Positions 15,361-24,236 are shown, counted from the stretch's first letter. The stretch: DNA of 64,000 nucleotides from Lacipirellula parvula (GCF_009177095.1 NZ_AP021861.1:6492501-6556500); one strand, 5' to 3'. A program made the numbers and translations. Notes: generated by a model not told the origin, from the sequence alone.

Positions 15361-16320
15361 TTAATCGCCACGCCCAGCGGCGGCCAAGCGATCGCGTGCC
15401 GCAGCGGCCCAAGGACTTTCGGGCGCCAGATCGAGAAACGTCCGCCAATGCTCCAGAGCTTCGGCCGGCCGATCGAGCCGATCGAGCACATGCGCAAGGT
15501 GATAGTGCACGTCGGCAAAGTCGGCGCTGTACTGCAGCGCCCCTTCGAGCGTCGCCGCGGCGAGTTCGAGTTCGCCCGTCTCCGCGAGGACGCACCCCAA
15601 GCTCGCCCGTGCTTCGACGTACTCTTCGTCAATCTCGAGCGCGGAATAGTAGCGCTCACGGGCCGCGCTCAAGTCGTTCGCACGATAGAGCACGTCGGCC
15701 AGCGCGAAATGAAACTCCGGCTGAGGGCCGGCCGCCATCAGTAGCGTGCGGTACGACTCGGCGGCCCGGTCGAGCCGGCCTTCGTCTTCCCAGTCGATTG
15801 CTTCTTGTTGCAGTTGGCCAATCAGTGCTTGTAACGCATCGCCGTTGCCACTTTGCTTCGCTCGCTGGCCGACAGCTATAGAGATTGTCACCGGTGCTTC
15901 GTCGTTGTCCGCGAGCGAGCTCTCGTCGAAGTCGAGCAACAGTTGCCCGCCCGGCTCGGCCAGGTCGTCGCCTAGCCGCAGAAAGAGCCGCCGACCTTCA
16001 ACGACGACCCGCGGATCAGCCAACGGTCGCGGGCTGTCGGGCAGCAGCCGGGCAATCTCGGCCAACCGACGGTCGACCATTCGCAACGAGCAGCCAGCCG
16101 CGAGCAACTGGGCGAGCCGCCGCGCCACGCCGACTTCTTCGAAATCAAAATGACTGAGCCGCCGCACGACCTTCACGGGCTGCAGCGTCCCCTGCCGCTC
16201 CCATCGTCGAATCGCGGCAACCGGCACGCCCACAAGTTCGGCCAACATCGCCGGCGTGTAGAGCCGCTGAATCGCGATCGCGTCCGCTTCGGCAGGTTCG
16301 TCATGAGCATCGTCGGCCAT
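15361..16320 (-). CDS. MerR-type HTH fused to TPR repeats
   Basis: 319 residues from ATG at 16320; a TTG 9 bases upstream is possible. Residues about 18-75 form a winged helix of MerR type (LYTPAMLAELVGVPVAAIRRWERQG, then LSHFDFEEVGVARRLAQLLAAG). A mixed middle domain follows, and from about 175 there are TPR repeats (AAESYRTLLMAAGPQPEFHFALADVLYRAND and two further units), usually protein-binding. The combination suggests a transcription regulator that senses a protein partner. It ends 31 bases from a repeat pair and has a terminator-like palindrome on its upstream side. Confidence 0.82.
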   Translation of the reverse strand: MADDAHDEPAEADAIAIQRLYTPAMLAELVGVPVAAIRRWERQGTLQPVKVVRRLSHFDFEEVGVARRLAQLLAAGCSLRMVDRRLAEIARLLPDSPRPLADPRVVVEGRRLFLRLGDDLAEPGGQLLLDFDESSLADNDEAPVTISIAVGQRAKQSGNGDALQALIGQLQQEAIDWEDEGRLDRAAESYRTLLMAAGPQPEFHFALADVLYRANDLSAARERYYSALEIDEEYVEARASLGCVLAETGELELAAATLEGALQYSADFADVHYHLAHVLDRLDRPAEALEHWRTFLDLAPESPWAAAARDRLAAAGRGD

Positions 16321-16388
16321 AGGGGCCAAGTCTCGGCGAGTGGCGAGGCGATGTCAACGCAACCGCCGCAACCGCTGCGCGCAAAAAA

Positions 16389-16418
16389 GCAGCCCCGACC
16401 TAGCTAGGTCGGGGCTGC
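16389..16418. terminator. Palindromic terminator (CCCCGACCTAG family)
   Basis: A perfect palindrome, GCCCCGACCTAG followed by its complement, with an A-run on the left. It lies just downstream of the YTV gene on the minus strand. The same sequence recurs at 31657-31685 and 32702-32731. Confidence 0.8.
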
Positions 16419-16451
16419 GATTGGTTCTCAATTCAATTGCCAACCGCCGGC

Positions 16452-17615
16452 TCAACCGCCGCAGCAAGGTTGCTCGACGATCGGTACTTTCATCACAATG
16501 GTCCGCGGCACGCGGATCGTTTGCGTCACCGGCACTTGCTTGCAGACAACGCGCGGCTGCTGAATGGTCTCCTGCTGGGCGACCATCTTGCAAACCCGCA
16601 CATCGAACTTCTCAACCCGCTCTTCCTGGACCCACTTGCAAGTGGTAACCGGAATCTGGCGGACATGCTCTTCGGGAACCATCTTGCAGACCTTCACTTC
16701 GACCTGCTGCGGCACCCGCTCGACGACTTGCTTGTAGGTGGTCACCGGCACTTGGCGAATTTGCTCCTCGTTCACCGTGCGGCAGACCTGCACCGGCACC
16801 TTACGGACGCAGGTCTCGGCAACCTGGCGCTGCACTTGCACCGGCACTTGTTCAACAACTTCTTGCGCGACCATCGTCGTCACCGGCACTTGCTGGGCGA
16901 CGAGGTTCGGCTTCCAAACTTGTTGCACGACGGCTTGCGCGGGGGGCGTCGTGTTCGCCCACACCAACCCGGGACGCTGCACGACGGCGATGCCGGTCGT
17001 TGGATCGACGGTCGGCGACGCGGCCATCCACGTCAGTCCGCGGCGGGTCGGCGCCGGCTGGAACATCGTCACTTGGTTGACCATGCAACCTTGGTCGACT
17101 ACTTGGGTCGCCATCGTCGTGACGGGACGCATCACGGTCGAGCGACGCTGCGTTTGCACCGTTTCGACCACCGGACGCATCACGGTGAATTGCTCTTCGC
17201 GTTCAGCCGTTTCCCAGACCTGCTTCTGGACGACGAACCGCTCTTCGCGGGTGCTCGTCTCGGCAACGGTACGCACCACGTCGTAGCTGGCGTCGCGCAT
17301 CTGGGTTTCGTAGACCGGCTTCATCACGGTGAAACGTTCTTCGCGAGTCGACGTTTCCGTCACCGGCTTCGACACCATGAAACGGCGTTCGCGCTGCTGG
17401 GTTTCCCAAACGGGCACCTGCCGGGTGACTTGCACCTGGTCGTAGACCGTCTCCTGCTCCATGCGGTAGGAGGTGACTTGTTGCTCGTCGTACACGGTCT
17501 GGCATTCCAGCCGGTAGGTCTGTCCACAGCAATCAGCCATGGCGACCTGCGGCGTCGACGCCAACGGAACAACGGCGGCCAGCGCCACGGTGAGCGCATC
17601 ACGAACGGTTTTCAT
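16452..17615 (-). CDS. YTV-repeat cell-wall protein
   Basis: 387 residues from ATG at 17615, where a signal peptide begins (MKTVRDALTVALAAVVPLAS); the longer frame upstream only translates a repeat. The mature protein is a string of short units rich in V, T, Y, Q and R, for example RMEQETVYDQVQVTRQVPVW and later KVPVQVCRTVNEEQIRQVPV, with regularly spaced cysteines in the second half and a CCGG end. This is the YTV domain known from Rhodopirellula and relatives, where such proteins form part of the proteinaceous, cross-linked cell wall. The cysteines fit disulfide cross-linking. A palindromic terminator follows. Confidence 0.88.
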   Translation of the reverse strand: MKTVRDALTVALAAVVPLASTPQVAMADCCGQTYRLECQTVYDEQQVTSYRMEQETVYDQVQVTRQVPVWETQQRERRFMVSKPVTETSTREERFTVMKPVYETQMRDASYDVVRTVAETSTREERFVVQKQVWETAEREEQFTVMRPVVETVQTQRRSTVMRPVTTMATQVVDQGCMVNQVTMFQPAPTRRGLTWMAASPTVDPTTGIAVVQRPGLVWANTTPPAQAVVQQVWKPNLVAQQVPVTTMVAQEVVEQVPVQVQRQVAETCVRKVPVQVCRTVNEEQIRQVPVTTYKQVVERVPQQVEVKVCKMVPEEHVRQIPVTTCKWVQEERVEKFDVRVCKMVAQQETIQQPRVVCKQVPVTQTIRVPRTIVMKVPIVEQPCCGG

Positions 17616-18079
17616 CGTAGTAACCCCAACGAAAGTGCCCGAGAAGATCTGCGGGACGCGCAATACCCTGTTCGCGTTGTCCGACGAGACTTCCCCTCTA
17701 CGAGCCCTCAGCCAAGTCATTTGTGGGAGGCGTCTCCGACGCCGATTCCGTTCACCACCGCCAACCAATGCGGCAGCTCGACGTCGTATCGGGGTCGGAG
17801 ACCCCTCCCACAGTTTCTTTGGCAAAGCCCTCTACGAGAGTCTTGGAGACAAACGCGCGCAAGGCAAATCACAACACTTGAAAATTTTTGCTAGCAACGG
17901 ATTAAGCGTCACATGCGACGCCTCTTAGGGCGAGGCTAGCGAGCAAACGCTGCTTCCATCGGAACGCGCGGTCACGACCCCTTCAATGGGAAAGTCGTGC
18001 GCGCGGCGGCAAAAGAGACCGCCCCATGCGCAACAACCGGCACAATCGACAAGCTTTGCCGGAATTGGCGGCACGACCG
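17616..18079. other. Leader/promoter region of the YTV gene
   Basis: 464 bases without a credible gene. It contains an inverted repeat at 17720-17815 and an AT-richer stretch near 17870-17900. Promoters for the minus-strand YTV gene must lie here, but I could not place them with confidence. Confidence 0.5.
17720..17815. repeat. TGTGGGAGG inverted repeat
   Basis: The left arm TGTGGGAGGCGTCTCCGACG pairs with the right arm CGGGGTCGGAGACCCCTCCC. This is another head-to-head family with a unique core of about 50 bases. Confidence 0.8.
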
Positions 18080-19231
18080 TTACTTGCCGGCCGCCCGCGC
18101 TTTGACCCGAGTGAGAGTACGCTCTGCTTCGTCGATGAGTTCGTCGGGTACGGGGCCTTCTTTCTGAAGTTTTTCCAAAGACTTCAGAAAACCCTCCATC
18201 GCTTCCTCAAGCGGCGCAAACGCCTCTGCTGGCAACGCTGGCGTCTCCCGCAGGCGATTGGTCGATTTGAGGGCGCTGCTGAGGATCATATTCCGCTTGA
18301 ACGCCCGCTGCTTGGCCAGCGATTCTTCCGTCACATCCGGGGTGAGGGCCTTCTCGCCCGCGACGCTCGCAGCGAGCGAATCGACGTCGAACATCTCGGC
18401 CACTGCCGCCGGCGCCGCCGGGTGACCGAGCCGCGCGAGCGCCGCCGCCGCGTTGAACCGGGCGTCGGTGTACGGATCGTCGGCGAGCACCACGAGCTTT
18501 TCAACGAGCCGCGGATCGGCCTCCGATGATTGCGCTGCCGAGGCTTCCGCGACGACGCCGATGGCGAACGTCGTCTCCGAACGGACCAATTCATCCTGAT
18601 CGTCGGCAAGCGTCAGCAACGCCTCAATAAGCTGCTCGTCAACTAGCGGCTGCGGCGGCTTGAGCGCGGCCATCGAACCGGCCAGCACGGCGATCGCGTT
18701 GATCGCCCGCCGCCGCACGTCGCGCTGCGGGTCGTGGAGCGCCGCGTTCAACAGCGCCGGCAAGCCATCGGCGACTTGAAACTCGCCGAGCGCCGTCGCC
18801 AGAAAGATCCGCATCGTCACTTCGGCGTCTTCGGGCCGGCCGGCTTCGACCATTTCGTTGACGTATGCGGCGATCTGGCCTGACAGCTCGTGACTGACTT
18901 TCAGCTCCGGATAACGCTGCGGCAGCCGCAGCATGTCAGCCAGCTCTTTTGCCTGCTGGAACCGAGCCTGGTTGTTCGAGCGGAGCGCTGCGACGATCTT
19001 CGCGGGATCTTGCTCGCCGCGACGGGCGAGCGTCTCGATGACGAACCAAATCCCCACCACCGCGGCGACGATCACCGCCGGGATGACGAACAGCTGAATG
19101 ATGAACCCCGCCGACGGCGGCTCGACCGGCGGCAGCAGTTCGTCCGACGAGGTCCGCATCCGGGCGTAGCGGTTGTCGGCATCGGAGGCGCCCTGCGAAA
19201 ACTCGTTCTGCGGCGGTATGCTGGAGGACAT
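18080..19231 (-). CDS. Membrane-anchored HEAT-repeat protein
   Basis: 383 residues. A cytoplasmic N-terminus of about 40 residues is followed by one membrane helix (IIQLFVIPAVIVAAVVGIWFV, 44-64). Helical HEAT-like repeats span 85-300, for example DGLPALLNAALHDPQRDVRRRAINAIAVLAG, LVEKLVVLADDPYTDARFNAAAALARLG. The role is probably a binding scaffold at the membrane. It is monocistronic, followed by the YTV leader region. Confidence 0.78.
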   Translation of the reverse strand: MSSSIPPQNEFSQGASDADNRYARMRTSSDELLPPVEPPSAGFIIQLFVIPAVIVAAVVGIWFVIETLARRGEQDPAKIVAALRSNNQARFQQAKELADMLRLPQRYPELKVSHELSGQIAAYVNEMVEAGRPEDAEVTMRIFLATALGEFQVADGLPALLNAALHDPQRDVRRRAINAIAVLAGSMAALKPPQPLVDEQLIEALLTLADDQDELVRSETTFAIGVVAEASAAQSSEADPRLVEKLVVLADDPYTDARFNAAAALARLGHPAAPAAVAEMFDVDSLAASVAGEKALTPDVTEESLAKQRAFKRNMILSSALKSTNRLRETPALPAEAFAPLEEAMEGFLKSLEKLQKEGPVPDELIDEAERTLTRVKARAAGK

Positions 19232-19288
19232 CGCGAACCTATCCGCCTGTCGTCGTCGACGGCTTAGCTCAAGTTGACTTCAGAAGAG

Positions 19289-19384
19289 TTTTCAACACAG
19301 AGAGCACAGAGGACACAGAGAAGAAATGTCGGTGCAAACCCGGCCGATTTCCTCTGTGCTCTCTGTGTCCTCTGTGTTGAAAAA
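19289..19384. repeat. CACAGAGGACACAGAG inverted repeat
   Basis: Arms of about 32 bp, CAACACAGAGAGCACAGAGG and its near-complement CCTCTGTGTTGAAAA, surround a unique core. The right arm ends 19 bases before the lipoate ligase start. Confidence 0.88.
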
Positions 19385-19403
19385 TGCATTTAAACTTCGC
19401 CCA

Positions 19404-20129
19404 ATGTACCACCTCCCTCTGACGCTCGAAACGCCCGCCGCCAACCTCGCCCTCGACGAGGCGCTCCTCGACGCCGCCGTCGACGGCCAGTTGCCGGGCG
19501 AGGTGCTGCGGCTGTGGGAATCGCCCGGTTACTTCGCCGTCCTCGGCCGGTCGTCGCCGCTGAGCGAGGTCCATGCCGAGACCTGCCGTCGCGACGACGT
19601 TGCTGTGCTGCGTCGCGCCAGCGGCGGCGCCACGATCCTCACCGGGCCGGGCTGCCTGATGTATGCGGTGGTGCTCGACGCCGAGCGGCGGCCAGAACTT
19701 CGCAGCGTCGACCGAGCTCATGAGTTGGTGCTCGACACCATCGCCGCCGCCCTCGCCCCGTTCGCCCCCGGCATCGCCCGCCACGGCACGAGCGATCTCA
19801 CGATCCCCGCCGAACGCGCCGGCGACCCGCCCGTAAAATTCTCCGGCAACAGCCTGCGACTCAAGCGAGGCCATCTCCTCTACCACGGCACGCTGCTCTA
19901 CGACTTCCCGCTCGACCAAGTTGAAACCTGGCTCGCCGCTCCCGCCCGCCGTCCCGAGTACCGCGGCGAGCGCGACCACCGCCAGTTCGTCACGAACATT
20001 TCCGCGACGCGCGCCGCACTAGAAACCGCCCTCACCAACGCCTGGTGCGCCACCGAACCGCTCCCCGCCTGGCCCCGCGACCGCACTGCTGAATTGGCGG
20101 CCACTCGCTACGCCACCGTCGAGTGGTAA
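19404..20129 (+). CDS. Lipoate-protein ligase A family (BPL/LPL fold)
   Basis: 241 residues from ATG at 19404; upstream in-frame codons fall inside a repeat and are unlikely to be translated. It matches the biotin/lipoate ligase catalytic domain: ANLALDEALLDAA near the N-terminus, LRRASGGATILTGPGCLMYAVV (the R-R-x-S-G-G motif that holds the lipoyl-AMP) and VKFSGNSLRLKRGHLLYHGT with the catalytic lysine region. It could attach lipoate to E2 subunits or be an octanoyl transferase-like paralogue. No accessory C-terminal domain is present, so the exact substrate is open. Confidence 0.83.
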   Translation: MYHLPLTLETPAANLALDEALLDAAVDGQLPGEVLRLWESPGYFAVLGRSSPLSEVHAETCRRDDVAVLRRASGGATILTGPGCLMYAVVLDAERRPELRSVDRAHELVLDTIAAALAPFAPGIARHGTSDLTIPAERAGDPPVKFSGNSLRLKRGHLLYHGTLLYDFPLDQVETWLAAPARRPEYRGERDHRQFVTNISATRAALETALTNAWCATEPLPAWPRDRTAELAATRYATVEW

Positions 20130-20142
20130 ACAACTCCCAGCA

Positions 20143-20220
20143 TTTCCTTTGCGCCTCTGCGCCTTTGCGTGACACATTTAAAAACAAAGATCTCACGCAA
20201 AGGCGCGAAGGCGCAAAGAA
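20143..20220. repeat. TTTGCGCC/GGCGCAAA inverted repeat, copy 1
   Basis: The left arm CCTTTGCGCCTCTGCGCC continues to TTTGCGTGA and the right arm TCTCACGCAAAGGCGC continues to GGCGCAAAG. The core is AT-rich and short. The pair ends 16 bases before the NUDIX start. Confidence 0.9.
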
Positions 20221-20235
20221 AGAAGAGAAAAAACC

Positions 20236-20802
20236 ATGCACCGTCAGCCGCTACTACAACTGCTCGATCGCTACGACAGCCGCCATCCGAGCGAGGCGGC
20301 GATGACTGATCGCATTCGCCAGCTCGTCGTCGCCCATGCCGACTGCTTCGACCGCACTTGCCGGCCTGGACATATCACCGCCTCGGCATGGATCACCACC
20401 CCTAAGCGCGATCGGTTCCTGCTGGTCCACCACCGCAAGCTGAACCGCTGGCTGCAGCCGGGGGGCCATGCCGACGGACAGACCGACGCCGCGGACGTGG
20501 CGATGCGCGAGGCGACCGAAGAGACCGGCCTGCCCAACCTCCGTCACGCCGCCACGGGCGCCGACGCGACGCCGCTCGACGTCGACGTTCACATCATCCC
20601 CGCCCGCCACGACGCCGCCGGCAACCAGATCGAAGACGCCCACGAACATCACGACGTCCGCTTCCTGATCATCGCCGAGGGGGACCTCGCCCCGCAGGTG
20701 AGCGAAGAATCACACGCCGTCCGCTGGTTCACTGCGGAAGAGCTGCAAGCCACGATCGAAGAAGAATCGGTCCTAAGGCTCTGGCGCAAATCGGCCCTCT
20801 AG
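20236..20802 (+). CDS. NUDIX hydrolase
   Basis: 188 residues. The Nudix box is GGHADGQTDAADVAMREATEETGL in the middle third, in the arrangement G-x5-[E]-x7-REATEETGL. The first Glu of the consensus is Thr here, while the RE-x-EE core that binds metal is intact; this substitution is seen in some planctomycete and actinobacterial members. The enzyme should cleave a nucleoside diphosphate linked to another moiety; the substrate is not predictable. The stop codon TAG runs directly into a GAGCCGGGGCGTCCC repeat. Confidence 0.85.
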   Translation: MHRQPLLQLLDRYDSRHPSEAAMTDRIRQLVVAHADCFDRTCRPGHITASAWITTPKRDRFLLVHHRKLNRWLQPGGHADGQTDAADVAMREATEETGLPNLRHAATGADATPLDVDVHIIPARHDAAGNQIEDAHEHHDVRFLIIAEGDLAPQVSEESHAVRWFTAEELQATIEEESVLRLWRKSAL

Positions 20803-21046
20803 CGAGCCGGGGCGTCCCGCCCCCGGCGCTTTTGCAATTTCGTCAGTCGTCCGTGGTCAGTCGTCAGTTGCTGCTGTCGCCGCTGCACTCTCCCTCCGCC
20901 GCCCCCCGGGGGCGAGGACGCCCCGGCTCGCGCCCGCACCTACGCAACTCCCTCCCCGCATCCCCAGCAACTGACCACGGACCACTGACAACTGACAACT
21001 GGCGCTTCTCCCGCAACAACTGCCCACTGCCCACTCCACTGCAATC
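20801..21046. repeat. Mosaic of GC palindromes and CTGACNA heptamers
   Basis: The order is: GAGCCGGGGCGTCCC element, CAGTCGT/GTCAGTTG heptamers, the inverted GACGCCCCGGCTCGC element, then ACTGACAACTGACAACT and CTGCCCACTGCCCACT tandem units. The two halves are mirror images, so this is a nested palindrome of two families. Confidence 0.85.
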
Positions 21047-21098
21047 TGCTAAATTACCCCCACCCCAGAACCCAAGCCGACCCGCACGAGACCACTGC

Positions 21099-21557
21099 AT
21101 GTCGAACCTTCCGACCGCCACGCCCTTTGGCGCCGTTCGCATCAATCGCGAGAACCTTCCCGAGGGTCAGCACCTCTGTGAATATTGCACGGCCAAGTGC
21201 TGCCGCTACTTCGCCTTGCCGATGGACACCCCCGAGTCGTTCGAGGAGTTCGAGTTCCTCCGCTGGTTCCTGCTCCACGACCGGGCGAGCGTGTTCAAAG
21301 AAGACGACGATTGGTACATGCTCGTCCACACGACCTGCAAACACCTCGGCCACGACAACCGCTGCGGCATTTACGAAACCCGTCCGCAAATCTGCCGCGA
21401 CTACACGACCGACAACTGCGAATACGACGACGACTGGACCTACGATTTTTACTTGGAGACGCCGGAACAGGTGTGGGAGTACACCGAAGCAGTCATCCAA
21501 GAACCAGGCAAGTCGATCCGCAGCCGCAAGCCGAACCCGCTGGCGGTATTGAGCTAG
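21099..21557 (+). CDS. YkgJ-like cysteine-cluster protein
   Basis: 152 residues from ATG at 21099. The N-terminal LCEYCTAKCCRYFALP is the C-x2-C-x3-CC motif of the YkgJ / zinc- or iron-chelating family. Further cysteines lie at TTCKHLG, RCGIYETRPQICRDY and NCEYDDDW, together enough for a metal cluster. The function of this family is unknown; it may assemble or sense an Fe-S cluster. Longer frames upstream only read through repeats. Confidence 0.82.
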   Translation: MSNLPTATPFGAVRINRENLPEGQHLCEYCTAKCCRYFALPMDTPESFEEFEFLRWFLLHDRASVFKEDDDWYMLVHTTCKHLGHDNRCGIYETRPQICRDYTTDNCEYDDDWTYDFYLETPEQVWEYTEAVIQEPGKSIRSRKPNPLAVLS

Positions 21558-21580
21558 GTTGATTCGCAGGTTCTGCAGAG

Positions 21581-21736
21581 TTAACCACGAAACACACGAA
21601 ATGAACGAAAAGGGAGGGCAGGAACCGCGCCGTTTATTGTCGCTAATAATCTCCGTCGTGTTTCTTAGCGAATCATTTGCGTTCATCAGCGGTTCTAGTT
21701 GTTCCTTTCGTCCTTTTCGTGTGTTTCGTGGTTAAT
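21581..21736. repeat. ACCACGAAACACACGAA inverted repeat
   Basis: Outer arms AACCACGAAACACACGAA and CGTGTGTTTCGTGGTTAA surround inner words TCGCTAATAATC and TTAGCGAATCATTTGCG. It fills the gap between the YkgJ-like gene and hisS. Confidence 0.85.
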
Positions 21737-21777
21737 CTCCCCGCATTCGCATTTAGAGAGTGATCGAGCAAAGACCG

Positions 21778-23115
21778 ATGGCCCTGATCCAACCGCGCAC
21801 ATTAAAAGGTTTCCGCGATTACCTCCCTGAGGCGATGATGCCGCGGGAGCGGATCATCGAGACTGCGCGGCGGGTCTATCGCAGCTACGGTTTTCGCCCG
21901 ATCGACACCCCCGCCCTCGAGTACCTCGAGATCCTCACCGGCAAGGGGAGCGACGAGACCGACAAGCAGCTCTACAAGTTCCAGGATCACGGCGGCCGCG
22001 ACGTCGGCCTGCGGTTCGATCTCACCGTGCCGCTCGCCCGGTTCGTCGCCCAGCACCAGCAAGAACTCGGCTTGCCATTCAAGCGCTACCACATCGCCTC
22101 GGTGTGGCGCGGCGAGAATACGCAGACCGGTCGCTACCGCGAGTTCATGCAGTGCGATTTCGACACGATCGGCGTCACCGAGATCACGGCCGACATCGAG
22201 ATGACGCTCGTCATCAACGACCTCTTCACGGCGCTCGGCGTCGATAACTTTTCGGTGCGCGTGAATCACCGCGCGGTGCTCAACGGGATGCTCGAAAAGC
22301 TCGGCCTCGGCGACCGCTCCGCCGCGGTGCTGCGAGCGCTCGATAAGCTCGCCAAGATCGGCGACAAGGGCGTGCGTGAAGAGCTCGCCCGCACCGCCGA
22401 GACGACCGACGCCCAGTGCGACGCCCTCATCGCGATGGCGTCGCTCAGCGGCGACAACGAGACGATCCTCAACCAACTGACGCCGCTCGTGGCCGGTAAC
22501 GCTACAGGCGAGCGCGGCGTCGCCGAGCTCCGCGAACTCGTCGCCGCCACCGCCGCGGCCGGCGTTCCCGCGGGCCGGATCCAGCTCGACCCGTCGATCG
22601 CTCGCGGCCTCGACTATTACACCGGCATCGTCGTCGAAACGATCTTGGGCGACCTCCCGGAGATCGGCAGCGTTGCCAGCGGCGGTCGCTACGACAACCT
22701 CGCCGGCCTTTACACCAACCAAAAGCTCCCCGGCGTCGGCGCCTCGCTCGGCCTCGACCGCCTGCTAGCCGCGCTCGAAAAGCTTGGCCGACTCGACGCC
22801 GTAAAAACCCCGGCGCCGGTTCTCATTTGCATGTTCGATGCCGCCCGGCGCAACGACTACCTCAAGCTCGCCGCGCAACTGCGCACCGCCGGCGTCGGCG
22901 TCGAGGTCTACCCCGAAGCCAAAAAACTGGGCAAGCAACTCCAGTACGCCGACAAGCAAGGCTTTAGGGCGGCGATCATCATCGGCGAAAGCGAATTCGC
23001 CGCCGGCGAGTGCCAAGTGAAAGACCTCAAAGCCGCCGCCGGCGTGACGGTCTCCTACAACGGCGACGACGCAGCATCCCTCCTCGCCGCGCTGCAGCCC
23101 CTCCTGTCCGACTAG
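21778..23115 (+). CDS. hisS: Histidine--tRNA ligase
   Basis: 445 residues from ATG at 21778; a GTG 18 bases upstream is possible. It charges tRNA-His with histidine in the cytoplasm. Class II synthetase motifs are clear: TLKGFRDYLPEAMMPRE at the N-terminus, GRYREFMQCDFDTIG (motif 2 region), the histidine-specific LDPSIARGLDYYTGIVVE, ASGGRYDNL and GASLGLDRL (motif 3). A C-terminal anticodon-binding domain begins near 345. Length and order fit the bacterial family. The gene is flanked by repeats on both sides and looks monocistronic. Confidence 0.95.
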   Translation: MALIQPRTLKGFRDYLPEAMMPRERIIETARRVYRSYGFRPIDTPALEYLEILTGKGSDETDKQLYKFQDHGGRDVGLRFDLTVPLARFVAQHQQELGLPFKRYHIASVWRGENTQTGRYREFMQCDFDTIGVTEITADIEMTLVINDLFTALGVDNFSVRVNHRAVLNGMLEKLGLGDRSAAVLRALDKLAKIGDKGVREELARTAETTDAQCDALIAMASLSGDNETILNQLTPLVAGNATGERGVAELRELVAATAAAGVPAGRIQLDPSIARGLDYYTGIVVETILGDLPEIGSVASGGRYDNLAGLYTNQKLPGVGASLGLDRLLAALEKLGRLDAVKTPAPVLICMFDAARRNDYLKLAAQLRTAGVGVEVYPEAKKLGKQLQYADKQGFRAAIIIGESEFAAGECQVKDLKAAAGVTVSYNGDDAASLLAALQPLLSD

Positions 23116-23220
23116 CCTTTTCTTTCGACTCTTCTTTCTTTTTCTTTGCGCCTTCGCGCCTTTGCGTGAAAATTTCTTTATTAAGATCTCACGCAAAGGC
23201 GCAGAGGCGCAAAGGAATAC
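23116..23220. repeat. TTTGCGCC/GGCGCAAA inverted repeat, copy 2
   Basis: Arms CTTTGCGCCTTCGCGCC and CTCACGCAAAGGCGCAGAGG directly downstream of hisS, with the core AAAATTTCTTTATTAAGA. Confidence 0.9.
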
Positions 23221-23227
23221 GGGGAGC

Positions 23228-23264
23228 AAGAAACCTGCAGCAATCGGTTGCTGCAGGAAGCAGG
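23228..23264. repeat. CTGCAGCAA hairpin
   Basis: CCTGCAGCAA and TTGCTGCAGG form a 10-bp perfect stem with a 4-base loop, inside the gap after hisS. It could act as a processing or termination hairpin, although no T-run follows. Confidence 0.5.
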
Positions 23265-23371
23265 CGAAGGTCATTCATGTACCTTCCTTGCATTTCATCC
23301 GTGACGATCCGCCAAATCCGCGCCAATCCGCGTCCCATTAGTCGTCTTTCCGATAGAATCTCTTCTGCCAT

Positions 23372-23503
23372 CACCTCTGCGCCTCCGCGACTCTGCGAGA
23401 GTTTTCTTTAAGAAAGATCTCACACAAAAGCGCAGAGACGCAAAGAAAAGAAAGACGAGACAACTCTTCTTCTTTGCGCCTTCGCGCCTTTGCGTGAGAC
23501 CTC
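23372..23503. repeat. TTTGCGCC/GGCGCAAA repeats, copies 3 and half-copy 4
   Basis: A complete but diverged pair (23372-23450) is followed by a lone right-facing arm (23470-23500) that ends 10 bases before the HYExAFE start. Before them lies CCAAATCCGCGCCAATCCGC, a further word-like repeat. Confidence 0.85.
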
Positions 23504-23510
23504 TTTTGCT

Positions 23511-24077
23511 ATGGCCAAGCGAGACAACCACTACGAAGCCGCCTTCGAGTCGTATCTCCAATCGCGGCAGGTCGCCTACGTCGCGGTCGACGAGGCCCGC
23601 CGCAGTCGCATCGCCGCCGGCTCGTTAAAGAACGTCGACTTTCTCGTCTCCCCCGCTGATGGCCTGACGCTCCTCGTCGACGTGAAGGGGCGCCGCTTTC
23701 CTAGCGGCGTGAGCCATCCGCAATACTGGCGCAACTGGTCGACGTGGGACGACCTCCGCTCGCTCGCCCGCTGGCAGGAACAACTCGGCCCCGGCAGCCT
23801 CGCGCTCTTCGGCTTCATCTTCCACATCGTCGGCGACCGTTCACCCATCCCAGCCGACGATCTCTTCTGGTTCCGCGGCGAACGCTACGCGATGCTCGCC
23901 GTCCGGGCCGCCGACTACATCCGCTTCGCGAAACCCCTCTCGCCCAAGTGGGAAACCGTCTCGATGCCCGCCCCCCTCTTCCGCCAAGCGGCAGTGCCAT
24001 TTGATGAGCTGGTGGCGAGTCTCGAGTTACGAGTGGCGAGCAATGCGGAGAAGCAAACAGGGGAACTTTCGCCATAG
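23511..24077 (+). CDS. HYExAFE-family protein, possible nuclease-fold
   Basis: 188 residues from ATG at 23511. The N-terminus carries HYEAAFE (7-13), the name-giving motif of a small planctomycete family. Residues 39-61 (SLKNVDFLV then LLVDVKGRR) have D43 and DVK 57-59, the spacing of a PD-(D/E)XK nuclease core, with RFPSG and WRNWSTWDDLRSL after it. A nuclease role is an inference from this pattern only. The last about 20 residues (LVASLELRVASNAEKQ) are encoded by a heptamer repeat, so the native C-terminus has been replaced or extended. Confidence 0.72.
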   Translation: MAKRDNHYEAAFESYLQSRQVAYVAVDEARRSRIAAGSLKNVDFLVSPADGLTLLVDVKGRRFPSGVSHPQYWRNWSTWDDLRSLARWQEQLGPGSLALFGFIFHIVGDRSPIPADDLFWFRGERYAMLAVRAADYIRFAKPLSPKWETVSMPAPLFRQAAVPFDELVASLELRVASNAEKQTGELSP

Positions 24078-24169
24078 CGGCCGGAAACCGCCGGTAATCC
24101 GCCGCTGTCCCCAATTGCCGCCGCCCACCGCTCTGATTACCCTAAAGGATCGAGCCAAACCTTCATCAC

Positions 24170-24227
24170 ACTCGCAACTCGCAACTCGCAACTCGCAACT
24201 CGCAACTCGCAACTCGCAACTCGCAAC
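24170..24227. repeat. Tandem ACTCGCA heptamer, eight units
   Basis: Eight perfect copies of ACTCGCA plus two bases, with no spacers. A related but diverged arm lies in the 3' end of the HYExAFE gene (24012-24050). It is the cleanest array of this family in the window. Confidence 0.95.
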
Positions 24228-24236
24228 GGTATCGCT

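Noticed and set aside
17616-17825. N-terminal extension of the YTV protein by 70 residues
   Set aside because: The extension translates an inverted repeat, and the clear signal peptide begins at 17615.
24170-24227. Possible CRISPR array
   Set aside because: The units are 7 bases, directly tandem and without spacers, and no cas gene is in the window.
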